DNA from: Bathymodiolus brooksi
Lineage: Eukaryota > Mollusca > Bivalvia > Mytilida > Modiolidae
Direction of reading: 5' to 3'
Length of the DNA: 64,000 nt
Assembly (NCBI GenBank): GCA_963680875.1
Contig: OY804578.1
Span: forward strand, 102,143,689 to 102,207,688
Under the pieces are notes generated by a model. That model was not told the DNA's origin. It saw nothing but the letters and a program-made list of their open reading frames with translations, and did no database searches. Both the position numbers and the translations under genes were made by a program. This document shows, one piece after another, positions 12,173 through 24,610 of this stretch (its first letter is position 1; each line of letters begins with the position of its first letter).

Positions 12173-13117
12173 GATTGATAAAGCTTATCTCAACGTACTG
12201 GTCGTGATATCAAAATTATTAGGTCAGTCCATATTAGGCATACGTCAACTACCGCGCATGAATATGCTTGTTTTGAAAAAAGATTGGTTGCGTCATCCAA
12301 ATCAATATTTACGGGAAAAGGTCAATGTCGTGGTCTTAAAACCAAAATGATAGAAAACCAAGAAATAACTACTTTGTAAAGATTGAACATCTTGTTAAGC
12401 TTACATTGTACACACTGCAATTGTATATACACTGCAATATCTAATGTTGACTTAAAATTGAAATCAATCCAAGTACCGAAAAGAGCTAAAATTTAATACA
12501 ACATAGCACTGATCAGTAACAGGGCCGGGAAGACTTAGCTAAAACTTCTGTATTCTGGATATGCAAATATATATACATTAATTAACTTTCTAAAATTAAT
12601 AACATAAAATCATAAATGCCTTCCAAGTGGGATTATTATGGATGTTAATTGATTTGACCTACATTCAGAATATTTCAGTGAAACGTATTCGATACGGTTT
12701 TAGCACAAGTTTTTATGACAAAAATTATTTACCGGTATCATATTCGAACATTATAATTTCCAAAACACACTTAAATCCAACAAAACCATCATAATGTATA
12801 ACACACGTCAAATAGTAAAAAAACACATCTTGCCGCCTCGCTAACTAGTTTTTGAATGAACCTCGCGCCAGAACCGAATCACATTTACAAAACCAGATCC
12901 ATCCGCAAAAAAAAAATCCCATCAAAATATCGCTTTAAAGAATTCATTTTATTATTTTTTTTAAAGTTGATTATTGATTACCGATAAGCAGAATATTAGA
13001 CATTTTGTTTTTGGGACTGACTTTATCACGGGGTATATCAGGCTCGTCATTCCGGCTCACCTGATATACCCCATGATAAAGTCAGTTCCATAAACAAAAT
13101 GCCTAATATTCTGTATT
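12173..13117. other. Non-satellite segment inserted in the satellite array
   Basis: The 50-bp array breaks off inside a unit (CTATTCTATGATT) and resumes inside another (TGATTGCTATTCTATGA). The inserted segment of about 945 bp has no recognised coding sequence and ends in the palindrome at 12989-13113. It may be a foldback-type mobile element or the ancestral intron sequence between two arrays. Confidence 0.6.
12989..13113. repeat. Long palindrome with arms of about 54 bp
   Basis: The left arm begins CAGAATATTAGACATTTTG and contains CTGACTTTATCACGGGGTAT; the right arm is its near-perfect reverse complement ending CCTAATATTCTG. The spacer is about 17 bp (CTCGTCATTCCGGCTCA). It would form a strong hairpin. 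Confidence 0.9.
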
Positions 13118-13783
13118 GATTGCTATTCTATGATACTGTCTGTATTTTATCGTATAGTATAAATGTGTATTGCTATTCTATGATACTCTCTGTATTTTAT
13201 CGTATTGTATATATATTTATTGCTATTCTATGATACTGTCTGTATTTTATCGCATAGTATAAATGTTTATTGTTATTCTACGATACTGTTTGTATTTTAT
13301 CGCATAGTATAAATATTTATTGTTATTCTATGATACTGTGTATTTTTTCATATAGTATTGCTATTCTATGATACTGTCTGTATTTTATTGTATAGTATAA
13401 ATGTTTATTGCTATTCTATGATACTGTCTGTATTTTATTGTATAGTATAAATGTTTATTGCTATTCTATGATACTGTGTATTTTATCGTATAGTATAAAT
13501 GTCTATTGCTATTCTATGATACTGTGTATTTTATCGTATAGTATAAATGTTTATTACTATTCTATGATACTGTCTGTATTTTATCGTATTGTATATATAT
13601 TTATTGCTATTCTATGATACTGTCTGTATTTTATCGTATAGTATAAATGTTTATTGCTATTCTATGATACTGTCTGTATTTTATCGTATAGTATAAATGT
13701 TTATTGCTATTCTATGATACTGTCTGTATATTATCATATAGTATGAATGTTTATTGCTATCCTATGATACTCTCTGACTCTGT
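13118..13783 (+). repeat. 50-bp satellite array, second block
   Basis: About 13 more units of the same 50-bp repeat. The array stops about 30 bp before the splice acceptor of the next TMEM208 exon. Confidence 0.93.
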
Positions 13784-13811
13784 TTCATTTATGTTGTAAT
13801 ATATTTTACAG

Positions 13812-13915
13812 TTTTTGTCATTGTTAGCAGCAGCTGTATAGTTTGGTAGTTATCAGTTTATGTCACACATGGCAGGCAGTGAAATAGATCTCAATATGAG
13901 TGAAGGAATGTCAGA
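13812..13915 (+). CDS. TMEM208: TMEM208 exon with an in-frame TAG
   Basis: Acceptor TATTTTACAG and donor GTAAGT; enters in phase 0 and leaves in phase 2. It encodes FLSLLAAAV, then TAG at 13839-13841, then FGSYQFMSHMAGSEIDLNM and SEGMSE. Human TMEM208 has Tyr at the TAG position (LAVYGASY), so TAT or TAC to TAG is one substitution. The change also makes a new AG: splicing after 13841 would drop exactly ten codons and keep the frame. Splice sites and the rest of the exon look intact. Confidence 0.85.
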
Positions 13916-14451
13916 GTAAGTATTTAATGTGTAGATGCTCTTATGTGATGGTCAACAATTTCACCAATATCAGTAAAACTATACACCTCAGACCATTGAA
14001 AACAGAAAAAAACCCAAGACATATGGCCAATTGGAAATCCAGGTCCTCACCATCATTTCACAAAAGGTTGTAATTTTGAGAAATTGCGAATTATGGTAGA
14101 CAGTTTTCTGACAACGTGTACGACTGTTTCACAATGCTCTCAGATTTCTTTCTTGGTTTCAACTTTCGGTGATTATTATTATATTAGTTACATGGGAGAT
14201 AAATGTTGTTGAGTTGTACAAGGACGCTGCACAAACTCAAAGTCTTGAAATAAAATGTATCACACATGGAAAGGGCTGAAATTGTAAAGCTTCTTGATGT
14301 AGGGTTTTCAAACAAGTCCTTCACCAAAGCCTCTAAAATACTCTTTTCTTTGCATCCTATAATATAGTGCTCTACCATTTCAAAATCGTCTCTAGAAATT
14401 CAGTCTCTTCTCTTTTCTATTGCCTCCTTTAAAGAAACTACGTTGGTGGTC
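13916..14451. other. Intron sequence, nothing recognised
   Basis: No repeat or coding signal seen. Confidence 0.4.
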
Positions 14452-14676
14452 TAACTGTTCGTGTGGTAACATCGAGTGGTAATTGTTTGTGTGGTAACAT
14501 TGAGTGGTAATTGTTCGTGTGGTAACATCGAGTGGTAATTGTTCGTGTGGTAACATCGAGTGGTAATTGTTTGTGTGGTAACATCGAGTGGTGATTGTTG
14601 GTGTGGTAACATCGAGTGGTAATTGTTCGTGTGGTAATATCGAGTGGTAATTGTTCGTGTGGTAACATCGAGTGCA
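14452..14676 (+). repeat. 28-bp minisatellite
   Basis: Eight units of 28 bp built from GTGGTAACATCGA and GTGGTAATTGTTCGT. The repetitive minus-strand frames here are artefacts of this array. Confidence 0.92.
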
Positions 14677-14682
14677 AACCAA

Positions 14683-14932
14683 AGACTATAATGTTGGTAT
14701 TTATTGCGTTTCCGCTATCACAATTGGGCTTAATGTGTCCGAGTGAAACAACATGCTTTCCCGCAGACTGATGTTTCAGTGAGTTAGCAATATTAAACAG
14801 TAAACTATACAGTGAAGCATGCTGGTTTAGTACAAAGCGTATCTCATCGAAAAGTTACTTGTTCTCACTATGATATAGCTGAAAATTGCTCACTTGGCAT
14901 ATCATTAAACAGCAATTACTGACTCACCCTAT
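14683..14932 (+). mobile_element. SINE family 1, 5'-truncated
   Basis: Matches the reference SINE from AACCAAAGACTATAA through TGTGTCCGAGTGAAACAACA and GATATAGCTGAAAATTGCTC to the TTAAACAGCAATTACTGACTC tail region. The tRNA-like head is missing. Confidence 0.75.
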
Positions 14933-15815
14933 AGTTAGTTATTTTATAATAAAAACTCTGATTCCATTTATATTTCCATACATTTCAGCTGTTTAACCTT
15001 CCTCAGTTGAATTTTATTGAACGTATGAAAATATTATTGGAATTAGAATTTTGTAGTTTCAAGATTTTCTGGTTGAACAAAAATTATTTTTCAACTATCA
15101 ATCTTCATGTTCAATGACCAAATATGCAATTTTTGAAACTTTTCTACTCAATTTACAGAATATTGTGGGAAAGCTTTAGTTTTATAGTAAATGAAAATGT
15201 TTATGAATTATTTTTCAAAATAATGTATTTTATGTAGGCTAGTTTATTTTGAACATCTTTAGCTTTAGTGATTATTGTTTGATGCCAATTGAGCAATTTT
15301 TTCAGCTTTATTGGGAGAAGAAAATGGAAAACCAAGAGAAAATCACTGTCCTGCTGCAAGAGACAGACTTGTGTATTTATATACATTTTTTATGTTGTGT
15401 GGCCATCTTAAATTGATTTTCCAAACAAGAAGCAAAAGGATCTAGCAGAAATCATATGTAAACAACATTATCGTTTATTTTATTGGATAAAATCTCGTTT
15501 TCCTCAAGACTGTGTTTATTTATTTATTTTCTAACTTCCGGTCTGATAGAAAACCTTGTATTAGTTGCTATACAAATAAATGTACGTAAGAATTTCAACC
15601 TCAGATCATTAGTCGAGTTAGACAGTGAGTCGTTATATTAAGGTCAAATGCACTGGAAAATGTTGGGGAGGAATAAATAAGGTAGGATGACGAAGGAAGT
15701 CATTATACGGAGGAGGTCGCTTAGATAAGTTTGACTGTCTATGAATATTATATTTATACCAGTACATAAAAAAAATTCAATTTAAAGTACGGTAACTATT
15801 ATTTTTCTGTTTCAG
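14933..15815. other. Intron sequence, nothing recognised
   Basis: AT-rich; no feature seen before the acceptor at 15815. Confidence 0.4.
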
Positions 15816-15900
15816 GCATGCTAAAAATATACTTTTGTTTACATCTATTGTGCAAGGCTTGACATTAATATCAAATTATTTCTGGTTATTATGGCTAGTG
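15816..15900 (+). CDS. TMEM208: TMEM208 exon, second membrane segment
   Basis: 85 nt, phase 2 to 0, acceptor TTTTTCTGTTTCAG and donor GTAAGT. It encodes (E)HAKNILLFTSIVQGL followed by TLISNYFWLLWLV. The human counterpart is HLKDVILLTAIVQVL then a hydrophobic run ending in Leu. Length and hydrophobicity agree with the family. Confidence 0.92.
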
Positions 15901-16443
15901 GTAAGTCATTTATAATTTAGTATTTTAGGCTTTAGGATATACCAAATAACTTTTTTCAAGAAAATTTTGGGAAATAGAATTTAACTTGAAGTCAAAATAC
16001 ATGTAAAAAAATATGAATTGAATAGTGTAATAAAAGAGGTCATAAGCTGTATTCTGAGAGTACAACGTTCCTTTGAAAAAAAATTTACAACCTGTTGCGT
16101 AGAATTTCGAAACACTCGGAAAAAGCGTAAAATAAATCAGTAACCAGATGTCACTGTGCCACAAATGTTCATTGGAAACAACATTACCGGAAGTAGACTA
16201 TTTACAAAAGAGGTTATATTTAGTAGTAGTATTTTTTGGGGAAAAATGAATATATAAAGGAACGAAGCAAACATTTTAAAACTTATATAAAGACATGAGA
16301 TCTATCAGGAATGATATTCGTTATTTGTTTAACAATACCCATGTGCAAAGTAAAATATATCTGAGAATTTTATAGCAACATTGTTTACATAGAGTAGTAG
16401 ACAATAAAGGATGTCATATGTTTGTATTCGAATTACTTTTTTA
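15901..16443. other. Intron sequence, nothing recognised
   Basis: AT-rich, no feature seen. Confidence 0.4.
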
Positions 16444-17914
16444 TTAGCTCACCTTGCCAAAGGTAATGTGAGCTTTTGCCATCACTTGGTGTCCGTCATC
16501 CGTTAATTTTTCACATTTTAATCTTCTCCTCTGAAACCCCTCAGCCAAATGAAGTGAAACTTGGTAGGAAGCATCTATGGAAGATCCTCTCTAAAGAATG
16601 CTCATTTTATCCCGATCCATTAACAAACATGGCCACCATAGGCAATTCTTTTTTCTGATTGGCCGATTTAAAAAAATCTTCTCTTCTGAAACCGCTTGGC
16701 CAAATGAACCAAAACTTGGTAGGAAGCATCTATGACAGGTTCTCTATAAAGAGTGCTCATTTCGTCCTGATCAGTGAACAAACATGGCCACCACAGGCAA
16801 TTCTTGTTTCTGATTGGTTAATTTCTAAAAAATCTTCTCCTCTGAAACTGCTTGGCCAAATGAATCGAAACTTGGTAGGAAGCATCTTTGGAAGGTTCTC
16901 TATAAAGATTGCTCATTTAGTTCCGATCTGCTAACAAACATGGCCACCACAGACAATTCTTGTTTCTGATTGGTTGATTTCTTAAAAATCGTCTACTCTA
17001 AAACCGCTTTGCCAAATGAATCGTATCTTGGTAGGAAGCATCCTTGGAAGGTCCTCTATATAAAGATTGCTCATTTTGTTCCGATCCGTTAACAAACATG
17101 GCCGCCATAGGCAATTCTTGTTTTTGATTGGCCGATATTTTTAAGAATTCTTCTCTGAAACTGCTTTTCCAAATGAACCGTAACTTGGTAGGAAGCATCT
17201 ATGGTAGGCCCTCTATAAAGATTGCTCATTTCGTCCCGATCCGTGAACAAACATGGTCACCACAGGCAATTATTGTTTCTGATTGGTTGATTTCTAAAGA
17301 ATCTTATCCTCTGTAACCGCTTGGCCAAATGAATCGAAATTTGGTAGGAAGCATCCTTGGAAGGTCCTCTATAAAGATTGCTCATTTATTTCCGATCCGA
17401 TCTATTAACAAACATGGCCGCCACAGGCAATTCTTGTTTCTGATTGATTGATTTCTAAAAAATCGTCTCCTCTGAAACCACTTGGCCAAATGAATCGCAA
17501 CTTGTAAGGAAGCATCCTTGGAAGGTCCTCTATATAAATTGATAATTTAGTTCCGATCTGTTAACAAACATGGCCGCCACAGGCATTATTTGTTTCTGAT
17601 TGGTTGATTTCTAAAAAGTCTTCTTCTCTGAAACCGCTTTGCCAAATGAATCAAAACTTTGTAGGAAGCATCCTTGGAAGGTCATCTATAAGGATTGTGC
17701 ATTTAGTTCCCATCCGTTAATAAACATGGCCACCACAGGCCATTCTTGTTTCTGATTGGTCGATTTCTAAAAATCTTCTTCTCTGTAACTGCATAGCCAA
17801 ATGAACCGAAACTTGGTGGGAAGCACCTATGGAAGGTTCTGTATTAAGTTTCCTCAAAGCAGAATAAAAGGTGAGTGACATAGGCTCAGCCCACTGGGCT
17901 GAGCCTCTAGTTAT
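16444..17914 (+). repeat. TAGCTCACCT-family element with internal sub-repeats of about 155 bp
   Basis: Starts TAGCTCACCTTGCC and ends near GGGCTGAGCCTCTAG. Inside are about nine tandem units, each carrying TCTGAAACCGCTTGGCC, CTTGGTAGGAAGCATC, GAACAAACATGGCCACC-like text and TCTGATTGGT. The open frames across it come from the repeat. Confidence 0.85.
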
Positions 17915-18027
17915 TGTTCATTATGTAATTAATTAATTTAAGACTTTGCAAATGGATAACATACATTTATATTTCTGTACATGTGCTGATAGGACAGTGA
18001 ATATTTCAATTACACATTTATATATAA

Positions 18028-19155
18028 TTATACCCCCCGCAAACAAAGTTTGGGGGGTATATAGGAATCACCCTGTCCGTCCATCCATCCGACCATGTAC
18101 CTTGTAAGTGCAACTCCTCCTAAACCGCTTATTGGATTTTTATGAAACTTTACACATTTGTAGTACACTACCTGCAGATGTGCATGAAGGAATATGGTTG
18201 CTGTCCAAAATTTAAAAGGGGAGAAAATTCAACTTATACTCTCACGAAAAGGGGGGATGTACCTTGTAAGCGCAACTCTTACTAAACTGTTAATTGAATT
18301 TTTATGAAACTTTACACAGTTGTAGTACACAACCTGTACACAACCTGCAGGTGTGCATGAAGGAATACGGTTGCTGTCTAAAATTTAGAAGGGGAGATAA
18401 TGCAACTTATACTTTCATGAAAAGGGGTGTCGTGTACATTGTAAGCGCAACCCCTCCTAAGCGGCTTATTGGAGTTTTGTGAAACTTTACACAGTTGTAG
18501 TACACTACCTGCAGATGTGCATGAAGGAATATGGTTGCTGTCCAACATTTAAAAGGGGAGATAATTCAACTTATACTTTCACGAAAAAGGGGGGACATGT
18601 ACCTTGTAAGTGCAACTCCTACTAAACTGCTAATTGAATTTTAATGAAACTTTACACAGTTGTAGTACACTACCTGCAGATGTGCATGAAAGAAAACCGT
18701 TGCTGTCTAAAATTTAGAAGGGGAGATAATTCGACTTATACTTTCACGAAAAGGGAGGTCGTGTACCTTGTAAGCGCAACTCCTCCCAAACGGCTTATTG
18801 GAGTGTTGTGAAACTTTACACAGTTGTAGTACACTACCTGCAGATGTGCATGAAGGAATATGGTTGCTCTCCAAAATTTAAAAGGGGAGATAATTCAACT
18901 TATGCTTTCACGAAAAGGGGGGGGGGCATGTACCTTGTAAGCGCAACTCCTACAAAACTGCTTATTGAATTTTTATGAAACTTTACACAGTTGTAGTACA
19001 CAATCTGCAGATGTGCATGAAGGAATACCGTTGTTGTCTAAAATTTAGAAGGGGGGATAATTAACTTGCTAATATACCTGTATTCCAAAGTTTGAACATC
19101 ATAGTATTGCAAGCGGGGTATCTCTCAGTGAGGTCACTCACAGTTCTAGTTTAAT
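18028..19155 (+). repeat. TATACCCCC-family element with internal sub-repeats of about 168 bp
   Basis: Opens with an inverted motif, TATACCCCCCGCAAAC and GTTTGGGGGGTATA, followed by TCCGTCC-rich text. It has six tandem units containing TGTACCTTGTAAGTGCAAC, GAAACTTTACACAGTTG and AGATGTGCATGAAGGAATA. It ends GGGGTATCTCTCAGTGAGG, CTCACAGTTCTAGTTT. The same ends occur at 24611-25353. Confidence 0.85.
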
Positions 19156-19611
<456 letters not shown>

Positions 19612-19696
19612 TATTTTATGTTTTAGGTCATTTTATTAATTTTTGCAAATTCATGTTGAACATTTTTCTTTAATTATCATTCTTGTACAGTAAATC

Positions 19697-19782
19697 CTGT
19701 CTAATCTGAAACTTGTATAAACTTGAACCCTGTATAAATCTGAACCCTATATAAAATTGAACCCTGTATAAATCTAAACCAG
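19697..19782 (+). repeat. 17-bp minisatellite, small block
   Basis: Five units of the TGTATAAATCTGAACCC type, the same repeat as at 20217. Confidence 0.85.
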
Positions 19783-20216
19783 TGTTCCTGTTAAAAGCTG
19801 ATAGCGAGTAGAGCTGACAAAATATCGGTGGCAAAAAAGTGTAAAGTCTGTCCAGAATGTTATTAGACTCGAAAGCACTGTCATGGAGTTTGCAAGATCA
19901 GTAATTTTAGAACTTCCCTTTCCTACATGTATATTTATAAGCTACATGTGTGTACAGAAATTGTCACCACAGCATGGGTGACGCTGGCTTCACTGATGTT
20001 GCCATATTGTGATTTTGTTTCAACTGTGGCAGCATGTTTTTCATGACGTCTTTTTTCCATTGTATGTATCTGAAAACCCCCGGAATCTACTTTGTTGTCA
20101 TTGTTCGATGGCCTACGTGGCCCCTGAACCCCCAGTTAAAATGTGCTTGCTACACTCACTACCAGCCAGCTATTCCAAATTTATAATAAGTTATTCCATA
20201 TCTTAGAGAGAAAACT
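19783..20216. other. Region between two blocks of the 17-bp repeat
   Basis: No gene supported. One short + strand frame is present but has no recognisable features. Confidence 0.35.
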
Positions 20217-20562
20217 GCTGAACCTTGTATAAATCTGAACCCTGTATAAACCTGAACCATATATAAACCTGAACCTTGTATAAAACTGCTCCCTGTATAA
20301 ATCTGAACCATGTATAAACCTGAACCTTATATAAAACGGCTCCCTGTATAAACCTGAACCTTATATAAAACTGCTCCCTGTATAAACCTGAACCTTGTAT
20401 AAAACTGCTCCCTGTATAAACCTGAACCATATATAAACCTGAACCTTGTATAAAACTGCTCCCTGTATAAATCTGAACCCTGTATAAACCTGAACCCTGT
20501 AATAACCTGATCCATGTATAAACCTGATCCCTGTATAAATCTGGACCTTGTAGAAACCTGAA
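20217..20562 (+). repeat. 17-bp minisatellite
   Basis: About 20 units of CCTGTATAAACCTGAAC with variants (CTTGTATAAAACTGCTC). Minus-strand frames here (GSGLYREQFYTRF-like) only translate the repeat. Confidence 0.92.
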
Positions 20563-20763
20563 CCTTTATGAAATATGAATTCCTATGTTTCTAAAGCCTG
20601 CAATCTTTACAAATATGATCTGTCTATTTCAACCAAATAAGATGATCCCAAGAATGTTTGGTTTTCACAGGATTTACTGTATAACTGAATGCTCAGGTAT
20701 AATTTTGAATGCAATCACCTGTAAAATTGAAGTTGTACATTTTTTGTATATTGCATGCCTTTT

Positions 20764-21300
20764 TAGCTCACCTGACCCAAAGGGTCATTTGAGGTATTGT
20801 TATCACTTGTCGTCCATCGTCGTCTGTAAGCTTATATATTTTAATCTTCTTCTCTGAATCCAGTGGCCCAAACTTGGTAGGAATGATCATTAGATGGTCC
20901 TTTGAAAGTTTTTATATTTTGTTGTTGATCGGAAGTACACAAAAGAAACCCAAAGGTGTAAAAAGGGTGTGGTCTGTTTTTGATCTTCTTCTCTGAAACC
21001 ACTTGACTAATTAAGACAAAACTCGGTAGGGATATTTATTGGATGACCCTCTGAAATTTTGTTGTTGATTGTTGAACGGAAGTACACACAAGAAACAAGA
21101 GGCCCGGATGTGTCAAAAAGGGTGTGGTCTGTTTTTTATCCTCTTCTCTGAAACCACTTGGCCAATTGAACCGAACTTGGTAGGAATGTTCATTAGATTG
21201 TTCTATTAAAAGTGTATGGTTTATTTTGAGGATCGGAAGGCCCAAAAGTGTTAAAAACGGTTGTATATGTTTTTGTATGTAGAGCATTTATTTTTTAACC
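20764..21300 (+). repeat. TAGCTCACCT-family element
   Basis: Starts TAGCTCACCTGACCCAAAGG, with at least three diverged units holding TCTTCTCTGAAACCACTTG, AACTTGGTAGGAATG and CGGAAGTACACA. Confidence 0.75.
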
Positions 21301-22345
21301 AATCTTGATGGGTTTTTTTCTTTTATGTTTCTTTAAATTATTTTTATTCAATATGCTTAGTTTTATTTATGGTCTTTTCCGTTTCCAAGATATGAGGGGG
21401 TCACAATGGGGTCAACATCCAAAATTTAGAATTTTTATTTCAAATCTAATTTTGCTAATTTTTTTTTTATTAGATTTTTTCCTTCCTGCATTTGTGTCAA
21501 CCAGATTTAACCTACTGTATCTCTTGTGGTTTTGAGATAAAAGTAGTTGAAGGGAGCCAAATGAGAGCAACACCCAAAATGACAACTTTTTACTTGATAT
21601 GCAGTTTTTTCTATTGAATTCCTTTGAGAATTCCTGTCTGGAGTTGTAACATTTACCGTTTCAGAGATATGAAAGGACCAAAAGTCCTATTTTCATGTAT
21701 TAAATATTAACATAGGACCATATGTGAAATGAATAATATATTTAATCTGAAAATCTATGCTTGTTTTTGTGTTTTTTTATCCTTGATTGACTTTTTCCAC
21801 TTGTTCAATATTCCTTTCAGAATGCAAGTTGAAAAGACTTGGTTGCCAATTTCTCATATTAGCTAGCCAAGGGTAAGGTTGTGCTCCTGTCTTCTTCACC
21901 CTTGGCAACCAAGGATGTAGAAGAGAGGGGCACAACCTAACTGTAACTTTCGTAATTAAAAAGCTGGAAATAAATTCTATATATAACTTCTTCATCACGA
22001 TCTGTCTTCATTTAGTATTTTATGTCTTTATTTCTTGGTTTGAACATCGAGGGGGAAAAGGACTTATGTATATTATGATATTATGTTCTGGGTTTTGATT
22101 GGTTTTTCAACAAAATATTTACCTTGACTTGTTTGTTTTTTCAATAATGATATATTTAGAATTAATGAAAAGCTGAAATTCACCATCATCATGTTACTGT
22201 AACCTCAAGGGTAGACAACCCATGTTATAATGATAATCCTTTTGGCATGATATTACTTCAGTATCATTCTACCTAAAATATTTTAATAAAAACTAATTTG
22301 AAATGTGTTAGCAATGTAGTGTGAATGACAAGGTCAAATGAACAT
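21301..22345. other. Intergenic AT-rich sequence
   Basis: No gene seen. Contains the hairpin described at 21873. Confidence 0.35.
21873..21941. repeat. Short hairpin, arms about 30 bp
   Basis: GTAAGGTTGTGCTCCTGTCT on the left pairs with AGAGAGGGGCACAACCTAAC on the right, and the inner part (CCCTTGG with CCAAGG) also pairs, leaving only a few loop bases. It has the size of a small-RNA precursor but may equally be a tiny foldback element. Confidence 0.75.
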
Positions 22346-22349
22346 ATAA

Positions 22350-22605
22350 CCGCATCCGTAGTGTAATGGTTAGCATGCTCGTCTGGAGTACAGTAGATTG
22401 TGGCTTTGAGTCTCTGTCGGGTTCAAAGACAATACAGTTGGTATGTTCTACTTCCCCACTAAGCACACAGTAACAACAAAGACTTGATCATGCTAATGTG
22501 TCTGAATGGAGAGACATGTTTACTCACAGCAAGTTGTTTCAATGAGCTAGCACTAGAAAGATACACTTAAGTTGTGATGAAGCGATGGTCAACGATGATC
22601 GATTG
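22350..22605 (+). mobile_element. SINE family 1, tRNA-like head present
   Basis: Head TAATGGTTAGCATGCTCG, weak B-box, then CTTCCCCACTAAGCACACAG, TAATGTGTCTGAATGG and CAATGAGCTAGCACTA. The 3' third is degraded. Confidence 0.75.
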
Positions 22606-24129
22606 TTGGTCACTTAAAGAGCAAAGATGCTTATAATGGAATACAAGATTTATAATCGATAATTTCTGACATCGCTGAACAACGAGTTCCGATTCACTTA
22701 TACATATAGCATGTGCTTTCCATCGTGAAATTTGATATATAGGGTTTGATATTTAATATGTTATGCCAACTTGTCGATTGGATCTCTTTTAAAGGTCGTT
22801 AAGCAACATGTTTATTTTGTGAAAGCAGGGGTTGGAGGGGAACAGAAACATGCAGGCTTTAGGATATCTTCCCTTACTTAGCCCTTAAAGACTATTGGCA
22901 AGTAGTCCAGAGTTTTATGTCACTTCATCCACTGAAAGAGAAGGAAAATCACCTTATTTTTACCTAGTGTGTTTTTTTTTTATATCTGTACAGATATCTT
23001 GAATCCAAAATTCTGGATAAACAACAGACTAAATAGTGGATGTTAATTTATTTTTACCCAAGAATTCAAGAAGTTCCTTTATATTATTCATGTAAATATA
23101 TACCCGGATCACTAGTTTCCTCAAACAGTTTTTGTGGACAAATTATTATGTTTTTTTCCCTTATTATTAAACAACATTATTAAGAAAAAACTGGTAGAAC
23201 GTGTTAAAGTGGGTCACGGTCACTGTAATCGGGCGGCTGTATCGAGAAACAGATACGGTGTTGAAAAAACGGTTGATACTCATAAAATATTGATAAATGC
23301 AATAAAATTTTTTGTTTGTCTTCAGGAAATATGATAGACAAAACCATGTGTGAAGTTTTATGACGAAATATCTCCGATTTCTATGTAAATTTACGAGTTG
23401 AAGTGAGGAAACACCCACAGGTAATGTTAGCGATGTATTTTTATCTTGGACAAGAATAATGAGCGTCCTGATTGGATGACCGATTTAAAACACACTGACT
23501 GTATGGTAAAAAGATGCATGTAAAAGAAATCTATGTTTTATTTATTCATTTGTTTGATTCTGGAATATTGTTGATCATTGATTTAAACAAGAAAAAAGGG
23601 AAAAAGGGGGGGAGGGGGGTGAATTTTATTTGTGAATTTTACAGTAAAATAAATGTTATGTTTCGAAAGTTTAAAGAGAAAAATAAAAATTTGTTGCGAC
23701 TAAAGTTTAAATCAGCATTAAAAATTGAACAAATATCAGTGGTTTTGTAAATGAGATTTATTTTAAATAGAAAATCTGAATTTATTATTCATTAATTTAT
23801 TATTAATGATACAATTTTATATCCCTTGGGAGGGGAAGGGGGGCTATGATGAAAATTTGAAATAAAAACACAGGACCGGACTTTAAACAAAAATAATAAT
23901 CCAGGATTAGTTTTTTATTAAAAAAATCCAGGACCCCTGTGTCCATGATTTTTTTTTTTAAAGTTAATATTATGAAATATTGACATCCACACTTGCCTTT
24001 TGGACAGCACATTTCTGTGTCCACACTTGTTTAACTTACAAAAAAAAAAATTCTCCTGATTATAATGGATTAAAAATCTATTATGTCTCTGCTTATTACC
24101 GATTATGATTTTAAGCCCATTGCCCATTA
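22606..24129. other. Intergenic AT-rich sequence
   Basis: No gene supported. Short frames on both strands lack any recognisable domain. Confidence 0.35.
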
Positions 24130-24215
24130 CTACAAGTAAGTGTGTTGGTCAAGTGCAAAGGAGACATCATCATTGAATATAATAACTTGTTCTTACCATG
24201 ATGTAGCTGAAAAAT
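24130..24215 (+). mobile_element. SINE family 1 fragment
   Basis: TGTTGGTCAAGTGCAAAGG through ACTTGTTCTTACCATGATG and TAGCTGAAAAATT; only the 3' third remains. Confidence 0.5.
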
Positions 24216-24610
24216 TACTTTTTGTAGATGTATCACCCATATCATCAATTATTGACATTAATCGATTTGCCCTTCATAATCCTGCCTATTATGGGCGGTC
24301 AAGACTCGAATTTAAATTTCAAACTCCTCTCTTCTCAAATCATACCGAATATTGAAGCGGAGCCGTCATTTTTGTGACAACATAAATATTTTTCAAGGTA
24401 TAGAAGGAGTTTATTGAAAACAGTGCTCCCGATTTGTATTTATTAAGGATTGTTTACCATCATTTGTCAAAATGGCGGCGTTCTGGGCAGAAATGGGTGT
24501 GGCCTATTTAGAAATCAATAAACTTCCTTGTTTCCATGAAATCGACATACCAAAGTGTATAAATGTGTATTCGATATATAGAACAAAACTTGGCGTGATT
24601 GGTTTCTTTG

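Noticed and set aside
8727..13617. Short + strand frames reading MLFYDTVCILSYSIN-like peptides
   Set aside because: Direct translation of the 50-bp satellite; no conserved start context or ends.
14392..14682. Minus-strand repetitive frames reading YHTNNYHS
   Set aside because: Translation of the 28-bp minisatellite in overlapping frames.
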